DNA of 64,000 nucleotides. It comes from Tahibacter sp042701255. Its GTDB lineage: Bacteria > Pseudomonadota > Gammaproteobacteria > Xanthomonadales > Rhodanobacteraceae. The first letter of the stretch is position 1, and each line of letters begins with the position of its first letter. Below, piece by piece: positions 56,320 to 64,000 of this stretch. Position numbers and translations under genes: made by a program. The stretch is taken from the NCBI RefSeq assembly GCF_042701255.1, contig NZ_CP170554.1, positions 248,001-312,000 on the forward strand, written 5' to 3'. The notes under the pieces are model-generated. The model worked only from the letters and a program-made list of their open reading frames with translations. It ran no database searches and was not told the origin of the DNA.

Positions 56320-58185
56320 TCAGCGGCCAGTTCGCGGCCCCTTTTCCGGAATCAGATCGGCCAGCACGAGGCGCGTCGTCTCTGCCTTGCCGTTGCGTTC
56401 GTAGCCGACTTCGATCGTGGTGCCGGCCGCGTCGCTCGCCAGACGATCGCGCCATTCGCTCAGCGAACGCGTGGCGACGGCTTCGCCGGCCAGGCTCACG
56501 ATGCGGTCGCCCGCGGCGAGGCCGGCTTTCGCGGCCGGACTGCCTTTGGCGACTTCATAGACCGACAGCGCCTTGTCGGCGCGCAGCAGCGCGAGGCCGC
56601 TGCGATCGGCGCGGAACGGCTGGCCGAAGTTCGCGTTCGGCGCGAGATACATGCGCTTGGCGGCGTAGTCGAACGCGACGGTGAAGCGGCCGAGCACGCG
56701 TCCGCCGAGATTCGCGTCGACGTCGGGCGAGGCGAATGCACCCTTGTCGCCAGTGAACAGGCTGGCCGCGACGTCGCCGAGCACGAATCCGCCGAGTTCC
56801 AGCGCGCCGAGACGCACCGGCCACGCGCGCATCGGACCGCCGACGCCCCAGCCCGAGATCTGCTCGAAGCTCGCCGCATAGTGTTCCTTGAGCGCGTTGT
56901 TGCGCACGAACGGCGAGTGCAGGTCGATGGCCGCGCCCGATCCGGTATCCACGGCGATGCGCACGTCGCGTCCGTCGATGCGGCCCTGCACGATGGGAAT
57001 GCGCTCGGCCAGGGTGAACGGCACGGCCTTGGCGCCGGCCGGCGGCGCGAACACGTCGGGACGGCTCAGCCGCAGCTCGCGCTGGACGTAGTCGATGGTC
57101 ACGCCGAAGCGCTGGAACAGCTCGTAGCCGATCACGCCGTCGAAATCCTCGCCTTCGACGTCGAGCACGCGGCCGAAGTCGATCACGTAGAACAGCGGCT
57201 GGTCGAACACCACGCCGCCCAGGTGCAGCGAGCCGGCGCGGGTCAGCGCGACGTCGGGACTGGCTTCGCCGGTACCGCGCGCGTTGAGCTTGCCTTCGGT
57301 CGACAGGCCGAGACGCTTGGCCGCCGCCGGCAGCAGGATGTTGACGCCGCCGGTGTCGACGAGCATGCGCACCGGCTTGCCGTCGACCTGCGCTTGGACG
57401 TGGATGTGATCGCGCACGAGACGGAACGGAATCCGCGTCTGGCCGCCGGCATCGACGATGCGCGCGCCCTCGTTCATGGCCGGCACGGCGAAGTCCGCAT
57501 CGGCCAGGGTGGTTTTCGTGGTCAGGCTCGCGTAGTCGATCTCGACGCGATTGGCGCCGCCGACACCGCGGTCGACGATCTGGCGGAACGGCAGGCGCAG
57601 CCCTTCGACCTCGCGCCAGTCGCCGAGCACGGTGACCACGCGGTCCTGGGCCGCCAGGCCCGTGACGACGCGTTCGAGCAGGCCGCTGTCCTCGGCGAAC
57701 CAGAGCTCGGCAGTCTCGCCGCCGGCCGGCGTCGCCGTGACGACCTGATAGCGGCGGCCGTCGGCCTCGCGCACCTGGGACTGGCCGTAGTCGGCCTTGC
57801 CGCGCTGCGGAAACCAGTAGGCACGCGCGCTGAGCCAGGCCGCCGTGCGCGCTTCGCGCAATGCTTCGGGCGCGTCCAGCCGCGCGACTTCGCCGCCGGG
57901 GTCCTGATTCCAGGCGATCGTGCCGTCATAGCCGCTGGCGCCCTTGTACAGGCCCAGGCTGTAGCGCACGGCGCTGCGTCCGGTGCGCAGGTCCTCCCGG
58001 GTTTCCACAGGGCCGGACAGGCCGGCCGCCTTCATTTCTCCCTGGCCGCTCAGGCCGGTCACCGATTCCCAGCCGGCACCGCCCGAGGCCGCGCGGGCGC
58101 GCGCCAGCAGGGCATCCGCGTCGGCGGCCGCGGCGATCGCGCTTGACAATGACAGCAGCAACAGCGATAGCGCACGTACAAACAT
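56320..58185 (-). CDS. Secreted tandem retropepsin-like aspartyl protease with PDZ domain
   Basis: A 621-residue exported protein; the start at 58185 gives a signal peptide to about residue 21. Residues 25-235 are an uncharacterised N-terminal domain resembling outer-membrane lipoprotein-sorting folds. Two aspartyl-protease half-domains follow, each with a D-T-G: D277 in LVDTGGVNILL and D413 in AVDTGSGAAIDL. Both in one chain could form the active pair that retropepsins make by dimerisation. A C-terminal PDZ domain lies at about 535-615 (AAKAGLAAGDRIVSLAGE). It is divergent from an ArsR-like regulator gene with 106 bases between. Confidence 0.88.
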   Translation of the reverse strand: MFVRALSLLLLSLSSAIAAAADADALLARARAASGGAGWESVTGLSGQGEMKAAGLSGPVETREDLRTGRSAVRYSLGLYKGASGYDGTIAWNQDPGGEVARLDAPEALREARTAAWLSARAYWFPQRGKADYGQSQVREADGRRYQVVTATPAGGETAELWFAEDSGLLERVVTGLAAQDRVVTVLGDWREVEGLRLPFRQIVDRGVGGANRVEIDYASLTTKTTLADADFAVPAMNEGARIVDAGGQTRIPFRLVRDHIHVQAQVDGKPVRMLVDTGGVNILLPAAAKRLGLSTEGKLNARGTGEASPDVALTRAGSLHLGGVVFDQPLFYVIDFGRVLDVEGEDFDGVIGYELFQRFGVTIDYVQRELRLSRPDVFAPPAGAKAVPFTLAERIPIVQGRIDGRDVRIAVDTGSGAAIDLHSPFVRNNALKEHYAASFEQISGWGVGGPMRAWPVRLGALELGGFVLGDVAASLFTGDKGAFASPDVDANLGGRVLGRFTVAFDYAAKRMYLAPNANFGQPFRADRSGLALLRADKALSVYEVAKGSPAAKAGLAAGDRIVSLAGEAVATRSLSEWRDRLASDAAGTTIEVGYERNGKAETTRLVLADLIPEKGPRTGR

Positions 58186-58252
58186 GGCCTTCTCCCGTTT
58201 TTTGGTCCCGGCGGCACTGCACGGCGCGCCGGGGGCAACAGACGTCGCCATT

Positions 58253-58274
58253 GAATATTCGATTGAAATTTCAA
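58253..58274. promoter_or_regulatory. Two palindromes, candidate operators
   Basis: GAATATTC at 58253-58260 and TTGAAATTTCAA at 58263-58274 are perfect palindromes side by side in an A+T-rich patch between the divergent protease and ArsR-like genes. They are placed where an autoregulating dimeric repressor would bind. Confidence 0.4.
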
Positions 58275-58291
58275 CGAAGGCAACTCAACTG

Positions 58292-58906
58292 ATGGCACAG
58301 CCCCGCAAACCCCGCACCCCCACGCCAGGACGCAACGTGGAGAAACCGCGCGAGATCGCCCTGCTCGCCGCACCCGCCCGGCAGGAACTCGTCGATACGC
58401 TGGAAGCGCTCGGTGGCGAAGCCTCGGTCGCCACCCTGGCCGCGCAGCTCGGCCGCCCGGCCGACGGCCTCTACTACCATCTGCGCCTGCTCGTGCGCGG
58501 CGGCCTGCTCGAAGAGCTGCCCGACGAGGGCGACGGCCGCCGCTACCGCACGCGCGCCGACAAGGGCACGCGCCTGCAGCTGCGCTATCGCGGCGGCCGC
58601 AACGCCGGCGCCGCGGCGGTGGAAAAAGTCGGATCGAGCATGATGCGCATCGCCGCGCGCGACTTCGCCGCGGCGCTCAAGCGCAGCGACGTCGCGACCG
58701 AAGGCGCCGAACGCGAAGTCTGGGCATCGCGCAGCAAGGGCTGGGTGGATGCACGCGACCTGGCGGAGATCAACCGCCTGCTCGCCCGCGCGCTGGAACT
58801 GCTGCAGAAACCGCGCAGCGCCTCGCGCGACAAGCTCATCGCACTGGCCTGGGTGCTCGCACCGCTGCCGGTGCGGCCGAGCCGGCGCGGGCAGGACGAG
58901 GATTGA
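58292..58906 (+). CDS. ArsR-like helix-turn-helix regulator
   Basis: A 204-residue regulator with a basic N-terminal tail. Residues 20-85 form a winged helix of the ArsR/HTH_20 type (ALLAAPARQELVDTLEALGG; VATLAAQLGRPADGLYYHLR; wing EGDGRRYRT). The C-terminal half is helical and probably a ligand or dimer domain; no metal-binding CxC motif is present, so it is not a metal sensor of the classical kind. It likely controls the divergent protease gene and itself (inference). Confidence 0.85.
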   Translation: MAQPRKPRTPTPGRNVEKPREIALLAAPARQELVDTLEALGGEASVATLAAQLGRPADGLYYHLRLLVRGGLLEELPDEGDGRRYRTRADKGTRLQLRYRGGRNAGAAAVEKVGSSMMRIAARDFAAALKRSDVATEGAEREVWASRSKGWVDARDLAEINRLLARALELLQKPRSASRDKLIALAWVLAPLPVRPSRRGQDED

Positions 58907-58982
58907 GACGTCCGGCGAAATCCACGCCATTTCTTGAGAATTTCTGCTCTTCCGAATCTCTGCCTTGCATTCAAGCGCGTCG

Positions 58983-59024
58983 GCAACCCATCCCCACCCA
59001 TACCCTCCCCTTGAAGGGGAGGGC
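58983..59024. repeat. Single copy of intergenic repeat family A
   Basis: One unit with the CAACCCATCCCCACCCATA tail and the CTCCCCTTGAAGGGGAG palindrome lies between the convergent ArsR-like and beta-helix genes. No facing partner was seen nearby. Confidence 0.8.
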
Positions 59025-59075
59025 TTGATCGGCCAGCTCGACGTGGTGGCGTGAATCAGGCTTAGTGCCGCGCGA

Positions 59076-60416
59076 TCACTGAAACCCGTTCGCGAAAATC
59101 AGATCGCCGACGCGCTCGAACGCACCGATGTCGATCGCTGCGTCGACGGGACGTGCGAGTGCGGCGCCGAGCACGGTTGCCGCGCGCTGCGGCTGCACGG
59201 CCGGCGGAAACAGCGGATTCGGGAAACCGAAGCCCGGCGCACCGGCCGGCGCGGCGTTGCCGGCATCGCGCAGTGGGCTGGCGGCGGTCGGACGCAGATC
59301 GTAGAGGCTCGCGTCGACGAAGCCCGGACTCGTACCGCTCAGGGTGCCGCTCCACTCGCTCGTATCGGGCACGAAGGTCGCGGTGCTTTCGATCCAGTTG
59401 TTGCTGCCGCGGATCTGGCGGCCGTCGGTCCAGGTCAGCTCGCCGGCGACCGCGCGGATGATGCGCGGCACGCCGCCGGCAGTCACGTCGATGACGTTGT
59501 TGTGCATCTCCACGGACTGCATTTCCTGGAAGATGCGGAACACCGTCGTGTCCGTGCCCGAAGTCAGCAGGAAGGTGTTGTTGACGAAGCGCGCGCGCCC
59601 TTTGCTGACGCCGGTGCCGTCGCCGCCGACACGCACGACGGCGCCGAACGCCGGATTGCTGTGCACGATCACGTTGCCGACGACGTCCTGGTCCTCGCGC
59701 ACGAGGTCGCGCGTCCAGCCGGGCTGCTGCGTGTTCTCGTCGGGGCCGATGAGTTCGAGCTCGTGATAGGCCGCGCCCTGGAACCAGTTGTAGTAGATCT
59801 CGGCGCGCTCGTGGCGACACTTGAGCAGATTGCCGCCGTTGCCGTCGTGCACGTAGTTGTAGCGCATGCGGAACACCGAGCCGGGCCAGGCGATCTCGTC
59901 GCTCTGGATGTACAGCGCGTGCTGCGAGGTGCCGGCGCCGGCGTCGTAGATCTCGGAATATTCCAGGGTGAAGGAACCCGACAGCTGGTCGGTGCCGAGG
60001 ATGCCGTGGGCAGGGCAGGCGTGGATCACGCTGTCGCGCACGGTCACCTCGTGGGCCCCCTGCAGGATGCAGCGCGCCGTGCCGCCGGTGACCTCGAAGC
60101 CTTCGAACACGAGGTAGTTGGACTGGCGGAATTCCACCGTGTTCGTGCCGCCGGCGATGTGCGGCCGCTGGCCGTTGACGCGGATGCCGCGGATTACGAC
60201 CGGATTGCCGGGGCTGCCGCCGTCGCCGGACGGCACCACGACGCCGCCGGCGTAGGTGACGTTGCCGTCGACTTCGACGACGTCGCCGCCGCCGAGATCC
60301 TGCGCGGCGAACAGCTGATTCAGGCTGGTATAGCTGCGCGTGGGTCCGACCTGATAGGTCGCGGCCCCGGCGGTCGCGGACAGCAGCAACAGCGGCAGCA
60401 GGAACAGACGTGGCAT
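59076..60416 (-). CDS. Secreted right-handed beta-helix protein with F-x-N-G-F motif
   Basis: A 446-residue exported protein; the start at 60416 gives a signal peptide to residue 19. The chain is built of short parallel beta-helix turns rich in Asn, Gly and Val (HEVTVRDSVIHACPAHGILG; VVGNVIVHSNPAFGAVVRV; VEMHNNVIDVTAG), as in pectate-lyase-like and NosD-like proteins. DIGAFE near the end is a usual C-terminal mark of these proteins. It ends DLIFANGFQ, resembling two other secreted proteins here. It may bind or cut polysaccharide. Confidence 0.88.
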   Translation of the reverse strand: MPRLFLLPLLLLSATAGAATYQVGPTRSYTSLNQLFAAQDLGGGDVVEVDGNVTYAGGVVVPSGDGGSPGNPVVIRGIRVNGQRPHIAGGTNTVEFRQSNYLVFEGFEVTGGTARCILQGAHEVTVRDSVIHACPAHGILGTDQLSGSFTLEYSEIYDAGAGTSQHALYIQSDEIAWPGSVFRMRYNYVHDGNGGNLLKCRHERAEIYYNWFQGAAYHELELIGPDENTQQPGWTRDLVREDQDVVGNVIVHSNPAFGAVVRVGGDGTGVSKGRARFVNNTFLLTSGTDTTVFRIFQEMQSVEMHNNVIDVTAGGVPRIIRAVAGELTWTDGRQIRGSNNWIESTATFVPDTSEWSGTLSGTSPGFVDASLYDLRPTAASPLRDAGNAAPAGAPGFGFPNPLFPPAVQPQRAATVLGAALARPVDAAIDIGAFERVGDLIFANGFQ

Positions 60417-60621
60417 CGGAGGCTCCGCGCAGTGGGGCAGTCGGCAGGCCGCGCAGGCTGCATCCGGCGCGATGCCGCATACCGTGAAACCCGTGGCGAA
60501 GCACGAAGCGAACGGCGCCAATGGTCGGAAGCGCCGGACGGCCGGGCGCTGGCGAATCCTGCACCGGTGGCGTCGACGCGCATGCAGTACGCTTGCCCGT
60601 CTTTCGTTGCGGAAACCGGCA

Positions 60622-61410
60622 ATGACCTTGTCCGAACTGATCCGATGCGCCGTGCACGACGGCCCGCGCCTGCAGCTGACCGTCGGCGACGACTGGCTGC
60701 AGGGCCGCAGCCTGTTCGGCGGCCTGCAGGCGGCCATCGCCGTTGCCGCGATGCGCAGTCAGGTGCCGGCCGGGCTGCCGCTGCGCACCCTGCAGATGAC
60801 CTTCATCGCGCCGGTGCCGGCCGGCGAAGTCCGCGCCGTCGCGCAGCTGCTGCGCAGCGGCAAGAGCGCCGTGCACGTGCAGGCCCGGCTGGAAGACGAG
60901 CACGGCGAGCTGCTCGCGCTCGTGATCGGCGTATTCGGCAGCGGACGCGAATCGCGCGTGCGGCGCGAGCCGCAACTGGCCGTCGCCGCTACCGCCGCGG
61001 CGACGCCGCTGCCGTTCCTGCCCGGCGTCACGCCGAACTTCATGCAGCATTTCCGCGTGAGCCTGCACGACGGCGCGCTGCCGTTCACCGGTAAGCCTGT
61101 CCTCGTGAACCGCTTCGAGGTCGGCCTGCGCGAGCCCGCCGCGACGAGCGAATGGCATCTGCTCGCGATCGCCGACTTCGTACCGCCGGTCGCGCTGTCG
61201 TGGATGGACCAGGTCGTGCCCGGCAGCTCGCTGACCTGGATGCTGGAAATTCTCGCCGACGACTATCGCAGCCAGCCCGCCGAAGGCTGGCGCGTCGACG
61301 CCGAACTCGTCGCCGCCCACGACGGCTATACCAGCCAGTCGACCTGGATCGTCGCGCCCGACGGGCGCCCGGTCGCGCTGAGCCGGCAGAGCATGGTGGT
61401 GTTCGCGTAG
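60622..61410 (+). CDS. TesB-like acyl-CoA thioesterase family protein
   Basis: A 262-residue double-hotdog protein. The first hotdog (residues 1-115, with GRSLFGGLQAAIAVAAM) and the second (about 145-262, with DQVVPGSSLTWMLEIL and VDAELVAAHDGYTSQSTWIVAPDGRPVALSRQSMVVF) match the 4HBT_3/TesB-like family that hydrolyses medium- and long-chain acyl-CoA. It is divergent from the beta-helix gene and followed by a split family A repeat. Confidence 0.87.
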   Translation: MTLSELIRCAVHDGPRLQLTVGDDWLQGRSLFGGLQAAIAVAAMRSQVPAGLPLRTLQMTFIAPVPAGEVRAVAQLLRSGKSAVHVQARLEDEHGELLALVIGVFGSGRESRVRREPQLAVAATAAATPLPFLPGVTPNFMQHFRVSLHDGALPFTGKPVLVNRFEVGLREPAATSEWHLLAIADFVPPVALSWMDQVVPGSSLTWMLEILADDYRSQPAEGWRVDAELVAAHDGYTSQSTWIVAPDGRPVALSRQSMVVFA

Positions 61411-61518
61411 CGCCTTCGCAGTCGGGGCGGTGATCGCCGGAAGAAGTGCTTTCGGGGCGCGGCATCGGGTGTCGGCAGCGTTCTCCTCGAGGTCTGCGCT
61501 GCATCGAATCGTACGAAG

Positions 61519-61550
61519 CAACCCCATCCCCACCCATACCCTTCCCTTGA
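61519..61550. repeat. Left part of a family A repeat interrupted by the IS
   Basis: The complete tail plus the left half of the palindrome, ending CCCTTGA, stops where the IS begins. Its partner is at 62584. Confidence 0.85.
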
Positions 61551-61576
61551 ACCTGATTAGCGCTGTGTCTCAGCTG
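61551..61576 (+). repeat. Left terminal inverted repeat of the IS
   Basis: Matches the right end with mismatches only at positions 14 and 16. The outermost base pair (A here, T at the right) could belong to the flanking repeat instead. Confidence 0.9.
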
Positions 61577-61625
61577 CTGATTCTGGCGAGATCTAAAACG
61601 GCAGCATTCTCAAGAGGATGCCGCC

Positions 61626-62564
61626 ATGGCGATGAATCGGGTTCAGTTCCAGCGCAGCGTGTCCCTGCCGGCGTTCATGAAGCAGTTCGGCACCGATAGG
61701 CAATGCGAGCAGGCCATGGCGCGTTCGCGTTGGCCGGAGGGGTTTGTCTGTCCGAGCTGCAAGGGACAGCAGGCATCGACTTTCCGACGCGGGCGACAGA
61801 CCCTGTGGCAGTGCCGTGACTGCCGGACGCAAACCAGTGTGACATCAGGAACGCCGTTGGCGGACACCAAGCTGCCGTTACGGCTGTGGTGGTTGGCGAT
61901 CTACCTGACGACGCAGGCCAAGAACGGCGTCTCGGCACTGGAGCTGAGTCGGCAACTGGGCGTGTGCTACCGCACGGCCTGGCGGATCAAGCACAAGCTC
62001 ATGGCGGTCATGGCTCATCGTGAGATCGACCGGATCCTCCACGGCGTGGTGCAGGTGGACGATGCCTATCTGGGCGGCGAGCGCAGCGGCGTGGCCAATG
62101 GCCAGCAATGGGAAAACAAAGTCCCGTTCATCGCCGCTGTGGCCACCGAGCAAGGGCGGCCTCTGCACATCCGCCTGGATCCGGTTCCTCGCTTCAATCG
62201 GGAAACCCTCAAGAACTGGGCACACCGCGCTCTGGCACCCGACGCCGTGGTCATCAGCGACGGCCTGTCCGCCTTCACCGGTATCGCCCAGGCCGGCATG
62301 GCCCATGAGGCCGTCGTCACCGGCCGCGGCCGCGCTGCCGCTCAACAACCGCAGCTGCTCTGGGTCAACGTGATCCTGAGCAACCTCAAGACTGCCTTGA
62401 GCGGTACCCACCACGCTTTGAAGTTCGCCAAGTACGGCGCTCGCTACCTCGCCGCCCATCAGTACCGCTTCAACCGACGCGTCGATATGGCGGCCATGAT
62501 CCCGCGACTGGCTATCGCTCTGTTTGCCCTCGGGTCGCTCACCGAAACCGCTCTGCGCAGCTGA
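61626..62564 (+). CDS. IS1595-family transposase (ISXO2-like)
   Basis: A 312-residue transposase. The N-terminal zinc ribbon has C42/C45 and C63/C66. The helix-turn-helix is near 100-125 (LELSRQLGVCYRTAWRIKHKL). The catalytic domain has D145 or D146 in VQVDDAYLGGERSG, D212 in ISDGLSAF, and N248 and K255 in WVNVILSNLKTAL, in line with the DDN(K) pattern of this family. It appears intact, so the element may be active. The ATG at 61632 is an alternative start. Confidence 0.93.
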   Translation: MAMNRVQFQRSVSLPAFMKQFGTDRQCEQAMARSRWPEGFVCPSCKGQQASTFRRGRQTLWQCRDCRTQTSVTSGTPLADTKLPLRLWWLAIYLTTQAKNGVSALELSRQLGVCYRTAWRIKHKLMAVMAHREIDRILHGVVQVDDAYLGGERSGVANGQQWENKVPFIAAVATEQGRPLHIRLDPVPRFNRETLKNWAHRALAPDAVVISDGLSAFTGIAQAGMAHEAVVTGRGRAAAQQPQLLWVNVILSNLKTALSGTHHALKFAKYGARYLAAHQYRFNRRVDMAAMIPRLAIALFALGSLTETALRS

Positions 62565-62583
62565 GACTCGGCGCTAATCAGGT
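62558..62583 (-). repeat. Right terminal inverted repeat of the IS
   Basis: It overlaps the last bases of the transposase gene and pairs with 61551-61576 at 24 of 26 positions. Confidence 0.9.
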
Positions 62584-62616
62584 CAAGGGGAGGGTATGGG
62601 TGGGGATGGGGTTGCC
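62584..62616. repeat. Right part of a family A repeat interrupted by the IS
   Basis: The right palindrome half followed by the reverse-complement tail (GGGTATGGGTGGGGATGGGG) begins immediately after the IS. Confidence 0.85.
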
Positions 62617-62647
62617 GTTTCTGCCTACGGACATCCCGGACGAACTC

Positions 62648-63634
62648 TCACTGCGGCGCCTCGACCGCGTAGCCACGCGACCGCAGGGTCGCGAGATAGC
62701 CTTCGTCGCCGAGCACCTGGCTCATCGGCAGCACGGCGAACGAGACGGTGTTGTCGCGCAAGGTGTTTTCCGCCGCGGTCAGCCAGGTCGCCGCGAGCCG
62801 TTCGCGCAGGTCGCCCATGCCGCGTTCCTGCACGATACTGTTGCGCAGCATCGCATCGCGGCAGGCCTGGTTCTGATCGACGTAGGGCAAGGCGCGCAGC
62901 GCTTCGATGTCGCCGACGGCCCAGGCGTTCGCGCGCAGCTGCATGGCCGGCAGATCGGTCTCGAGGCGGTCGACGGTCTTGCGCAGGCAGTCGATGTCGT
63001 CGAGCTGCGACTTGGCGAATTCTCGCAGCGCATCGCGCGGCTCGGCCAGCCTGACTTTGATCATCGGCTGCTCGCGCGCGACGTCGTGTTTCTTCGCCAG
63101 CTTCTCCACGGCCTCGCCGACCTTGCCGTCGATGCGCAGGCCGGCGTCGTCGGTGGCTTCTTCGTAGAGTTCCTGCGCCGCGAAGATCGGCCGGCGCTTT
63201 TCCACGCTGTCGCTGCGGCCGATGTATTTGCGCTTGAGCGGCTGCCAGCGCGCGTAGAGATCGGCAGGCAGTACCTCGGCGAGAGTCTGCTTGTCGGGGT
63301 TGTTGCGCGCCTTCAACAGGCTGGGCAGCAGGAATATGCCGGTAAACGCGCCGCCGGCGACATCGAGATCGACGCGCGGCGTCAGCAGCACGCGCTGGGC
63401 CTGCGCGATCACGCCTTCGACCTCGCGCGACTCCCAGCTCATGCGCTTGGGCAGCGGCGACAAGGTGCCGAGCACCCAGAGCACATGATCGCCCTTGCTG
63501 ACTTTCCAGAGGCCGGGGCCGGGCTGCACACCGCTGACGACGACGGTTTCGAGCAGCGCCGTCGGTGCGTCCGGCGGCGGCTCGGCGTGTGCGACGACGG
63601 ACGACAGCAGACAGCCCAGCAATAGCGTGCGCAT
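62648..63634 (-). CDS. TraB/GumN family exported protein
   Basis: A 328-residue protein with a short signal peptide (to about residue 18). GLWKVSKGDHVLWVLGTLSPLPKRMSW, here about residues 42-68, is the opening signature of the TraB/GumN/PrgY family, in which a G-x-x-H motif and paired glutamates are thought to form a metallopeptidase-like site; here the segment reads LGTLSP instead of LGTxHx, so the His is missing and activity is doubtful. The usual length is about 280-330. The usual partner genes are not present here. Confidence 0.85.
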   Translation of the reverse strand: MRTLLLGCLLSSVVAHAEPPPDAPTALLETVVVSGVQPGPGLWKVSKGDHVLWVLGTLSPLPKRMSWESREVEGVIAQAQRVLLTPRVDLDVAGGAFTGIFLLPSLLKARNNPDKQTLAEVLPADLYARWQPLKRKYIGRSDSVEKRRPIFAAQELYEEATDDAGLRIDGKVGEAVEKLAKKHDVAREQPMIKVRLAEPRDALREFAKSQLDDIDCLRKTVDRLETDLPAMQLRANAWAVGDIEALRALPYVDQNQACRDAMLRNSIVQERGMGDLRERLAATWLTAAENTLRDNTVSFAVLPMSQVLGDEGYLATLRSRGYAVEAPQ

Positions 63635-63773
63635 GTGTGGCCTTGAGGAAGAGTGGGGAACGCCGGCACGGAAACGGCCGGCGGCGCAGACTAGGCAAAG
63701 ACAGATGAACGGCGGTCGTCTGCACGCCGCGGTTTGCGGCATCATGATCCGGTTGCGATTTGCTGGCGAGATC

Positions 63774-64000
63774 ATGAGCGGAACATCGTTGATACGCACG
63801 GCCGTCGCGGCCGATGCGCCCCGGCTCGCCGAGCTGCTGGGCCAGCTCGGTTACCCCACGGATGCGGTGTCCGCGGCGACGCGATTGACGCGACTGCTCG
63901 CCGATCCCTCGGCCGCCGTGTTCGTCGCCTGCCGCGGCAGCGACGTCTGCGGACTCGCGACCGTGCAGTCGCACGTCGCGCTGAACCGCGATGCGCCGTC
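63774..64000 (+). CDS. GNAT-family N-acetyltransferase, N-terminal part
   Basis: The first 75 codons of a gene that runs off the end of the window. The start at 63774 is chosen because GGCGAG precedes it by 3 bases; an in-frame ATG at 63744 is possible. The opening SLIRTAVAADAPRLAELLGQLGYP and the strand AVFVACRGSDVCGLATVQ are typical of the GNAT fold's first helix and second strand pair. The acetyl-CoA site would lie beyond the window. It is divergent from the TraB/GumN gene. Confidence 0.75.
   Translation, partial: MSGTSLIRTAVAADAPRLAELLGQLGYPTDAVSAATRLTRLLADPSAAVFVACRGSDVCGLATVQSHVALNRDAP

Larger units (their letters stand above)
61551..62583 (+). mobile_element. IS1595-family (ISXO2-like) insertion sequence
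   Basis: An element of about 1033 bases with one transposase gene. The 26-base terminal inverted repeats match at 24 of 26 positions and begin ACCTGATTAGCGC at the outside. The element lies inside family A repeat sequence. The usual 8-base direct duplication of this family is not present; the two flanks instead look like the left palindrome half of one repeat and the right palindrome half of a facing one. Confidence 0.9.

Overview
This is a 64 kb window of high-GC (roughly two-thirds G+C) chromosomal DNA from a Gram-negative bacterium. The gene content points to a gammaproteobacterium of the Xanthomonadales/Lysobacterales, perhaps the Rhodanobacteraceae. The evidence is the lptM-dapF-DUF484-xerC order, the mreBCD-mrdA-rodA-mltB-rlpA-dacA-DUF493-lipBA run facing gatCAB, a fused DAK2/DegV protein, and many secreted proteins. 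This placement is inference from gene order and protein style; no rRNA gene is present to confirm it, and I saw no tRNA or CRISPR array.

Layout. 0.3-8.8 kb: a zinc-ribbon membrane protein, a single-chain fatty-acid-kinase-like protein (DAK2 + DegV), a LysR regulator with a small divergent gene, a lipoprotein with a methyltransferase fold, rluE overlapping a second methyltransferase, a secreted beta-propeller and an SRPBCC protein. 9-14 kb: a two-component system (response regulator and kinase) and a secreted amidohydrolase. 14-17.5 kb: xerC, DUF484, dapF, lptM and two uncharacterised genes. 18.6-32.8 kb: a long same-strand run for cell shape, murein and lipoate (mreB, mreC, mreD, mrdA, rodA, an unknown gene, mltB, rlpA, dacA, DUF493, lipB, lipA, prc). 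lipB carries an apparent one-base insertion that puts its reading frame in phase with lipA. 33-36.3 kb: gatC-gatA-gatB, each overlapping the next by four bases. 36.3-42.1 kb: a secreted 14-repeat RCC1-like protein, two divergent membrane di-iron enzymes and a GYF_2/pilin-like fusion. 42.2-49 kb: a six-gene operon RDD, SpoIIM, DUF4129, DUF4350, MoxR ATPase, DUF58. 49.4-56.2 kb: trhO, a purine permease, a cold-shock/DUF1294 protein, a secreted M12-type metalloprotease, ridA-like, and a small lower-GC island with strong hairpins. 56.3-64 kb: a tandem aspartyl protease/PDZ protein divergent from an ArsR-like regulator, a secreted beta-helix protein, a TesB-like thioesterase, an IS1595-family element, a TraB/GumN protein and the start of a GNAT acetyltransferase.

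How it fits together. The largest block makes and remodels the cell wall during elongation: MreBCD scaffold, PBP2/RodA synthase, MltB/RlpA lytic enzymes, DacA carboxypeptidase and Prc, which in E. coli controls murein hydrolases. The gatCAB and xer/dap blocks are housekeeping. The MoxR operon resembles chaperone-type operons of unknown target. The remaining genes are secreted or membrane proteins typical of a soil or water saprophyte.

The most interesting points are: (1) three unrelated secreted proteins end in the same short motif, roughly [IL]-F-x-[ND]-G-[FY]; (2) the lipB frameshift fused in phase to lipA; (3) two families of palindromic intergenic repeats, one pair of which has been interrupted by the IS element in a way that left no direct target duplication; (4) a hairpin-rich, lower-GC segment near 55.8 kb that may be a structured RNA.
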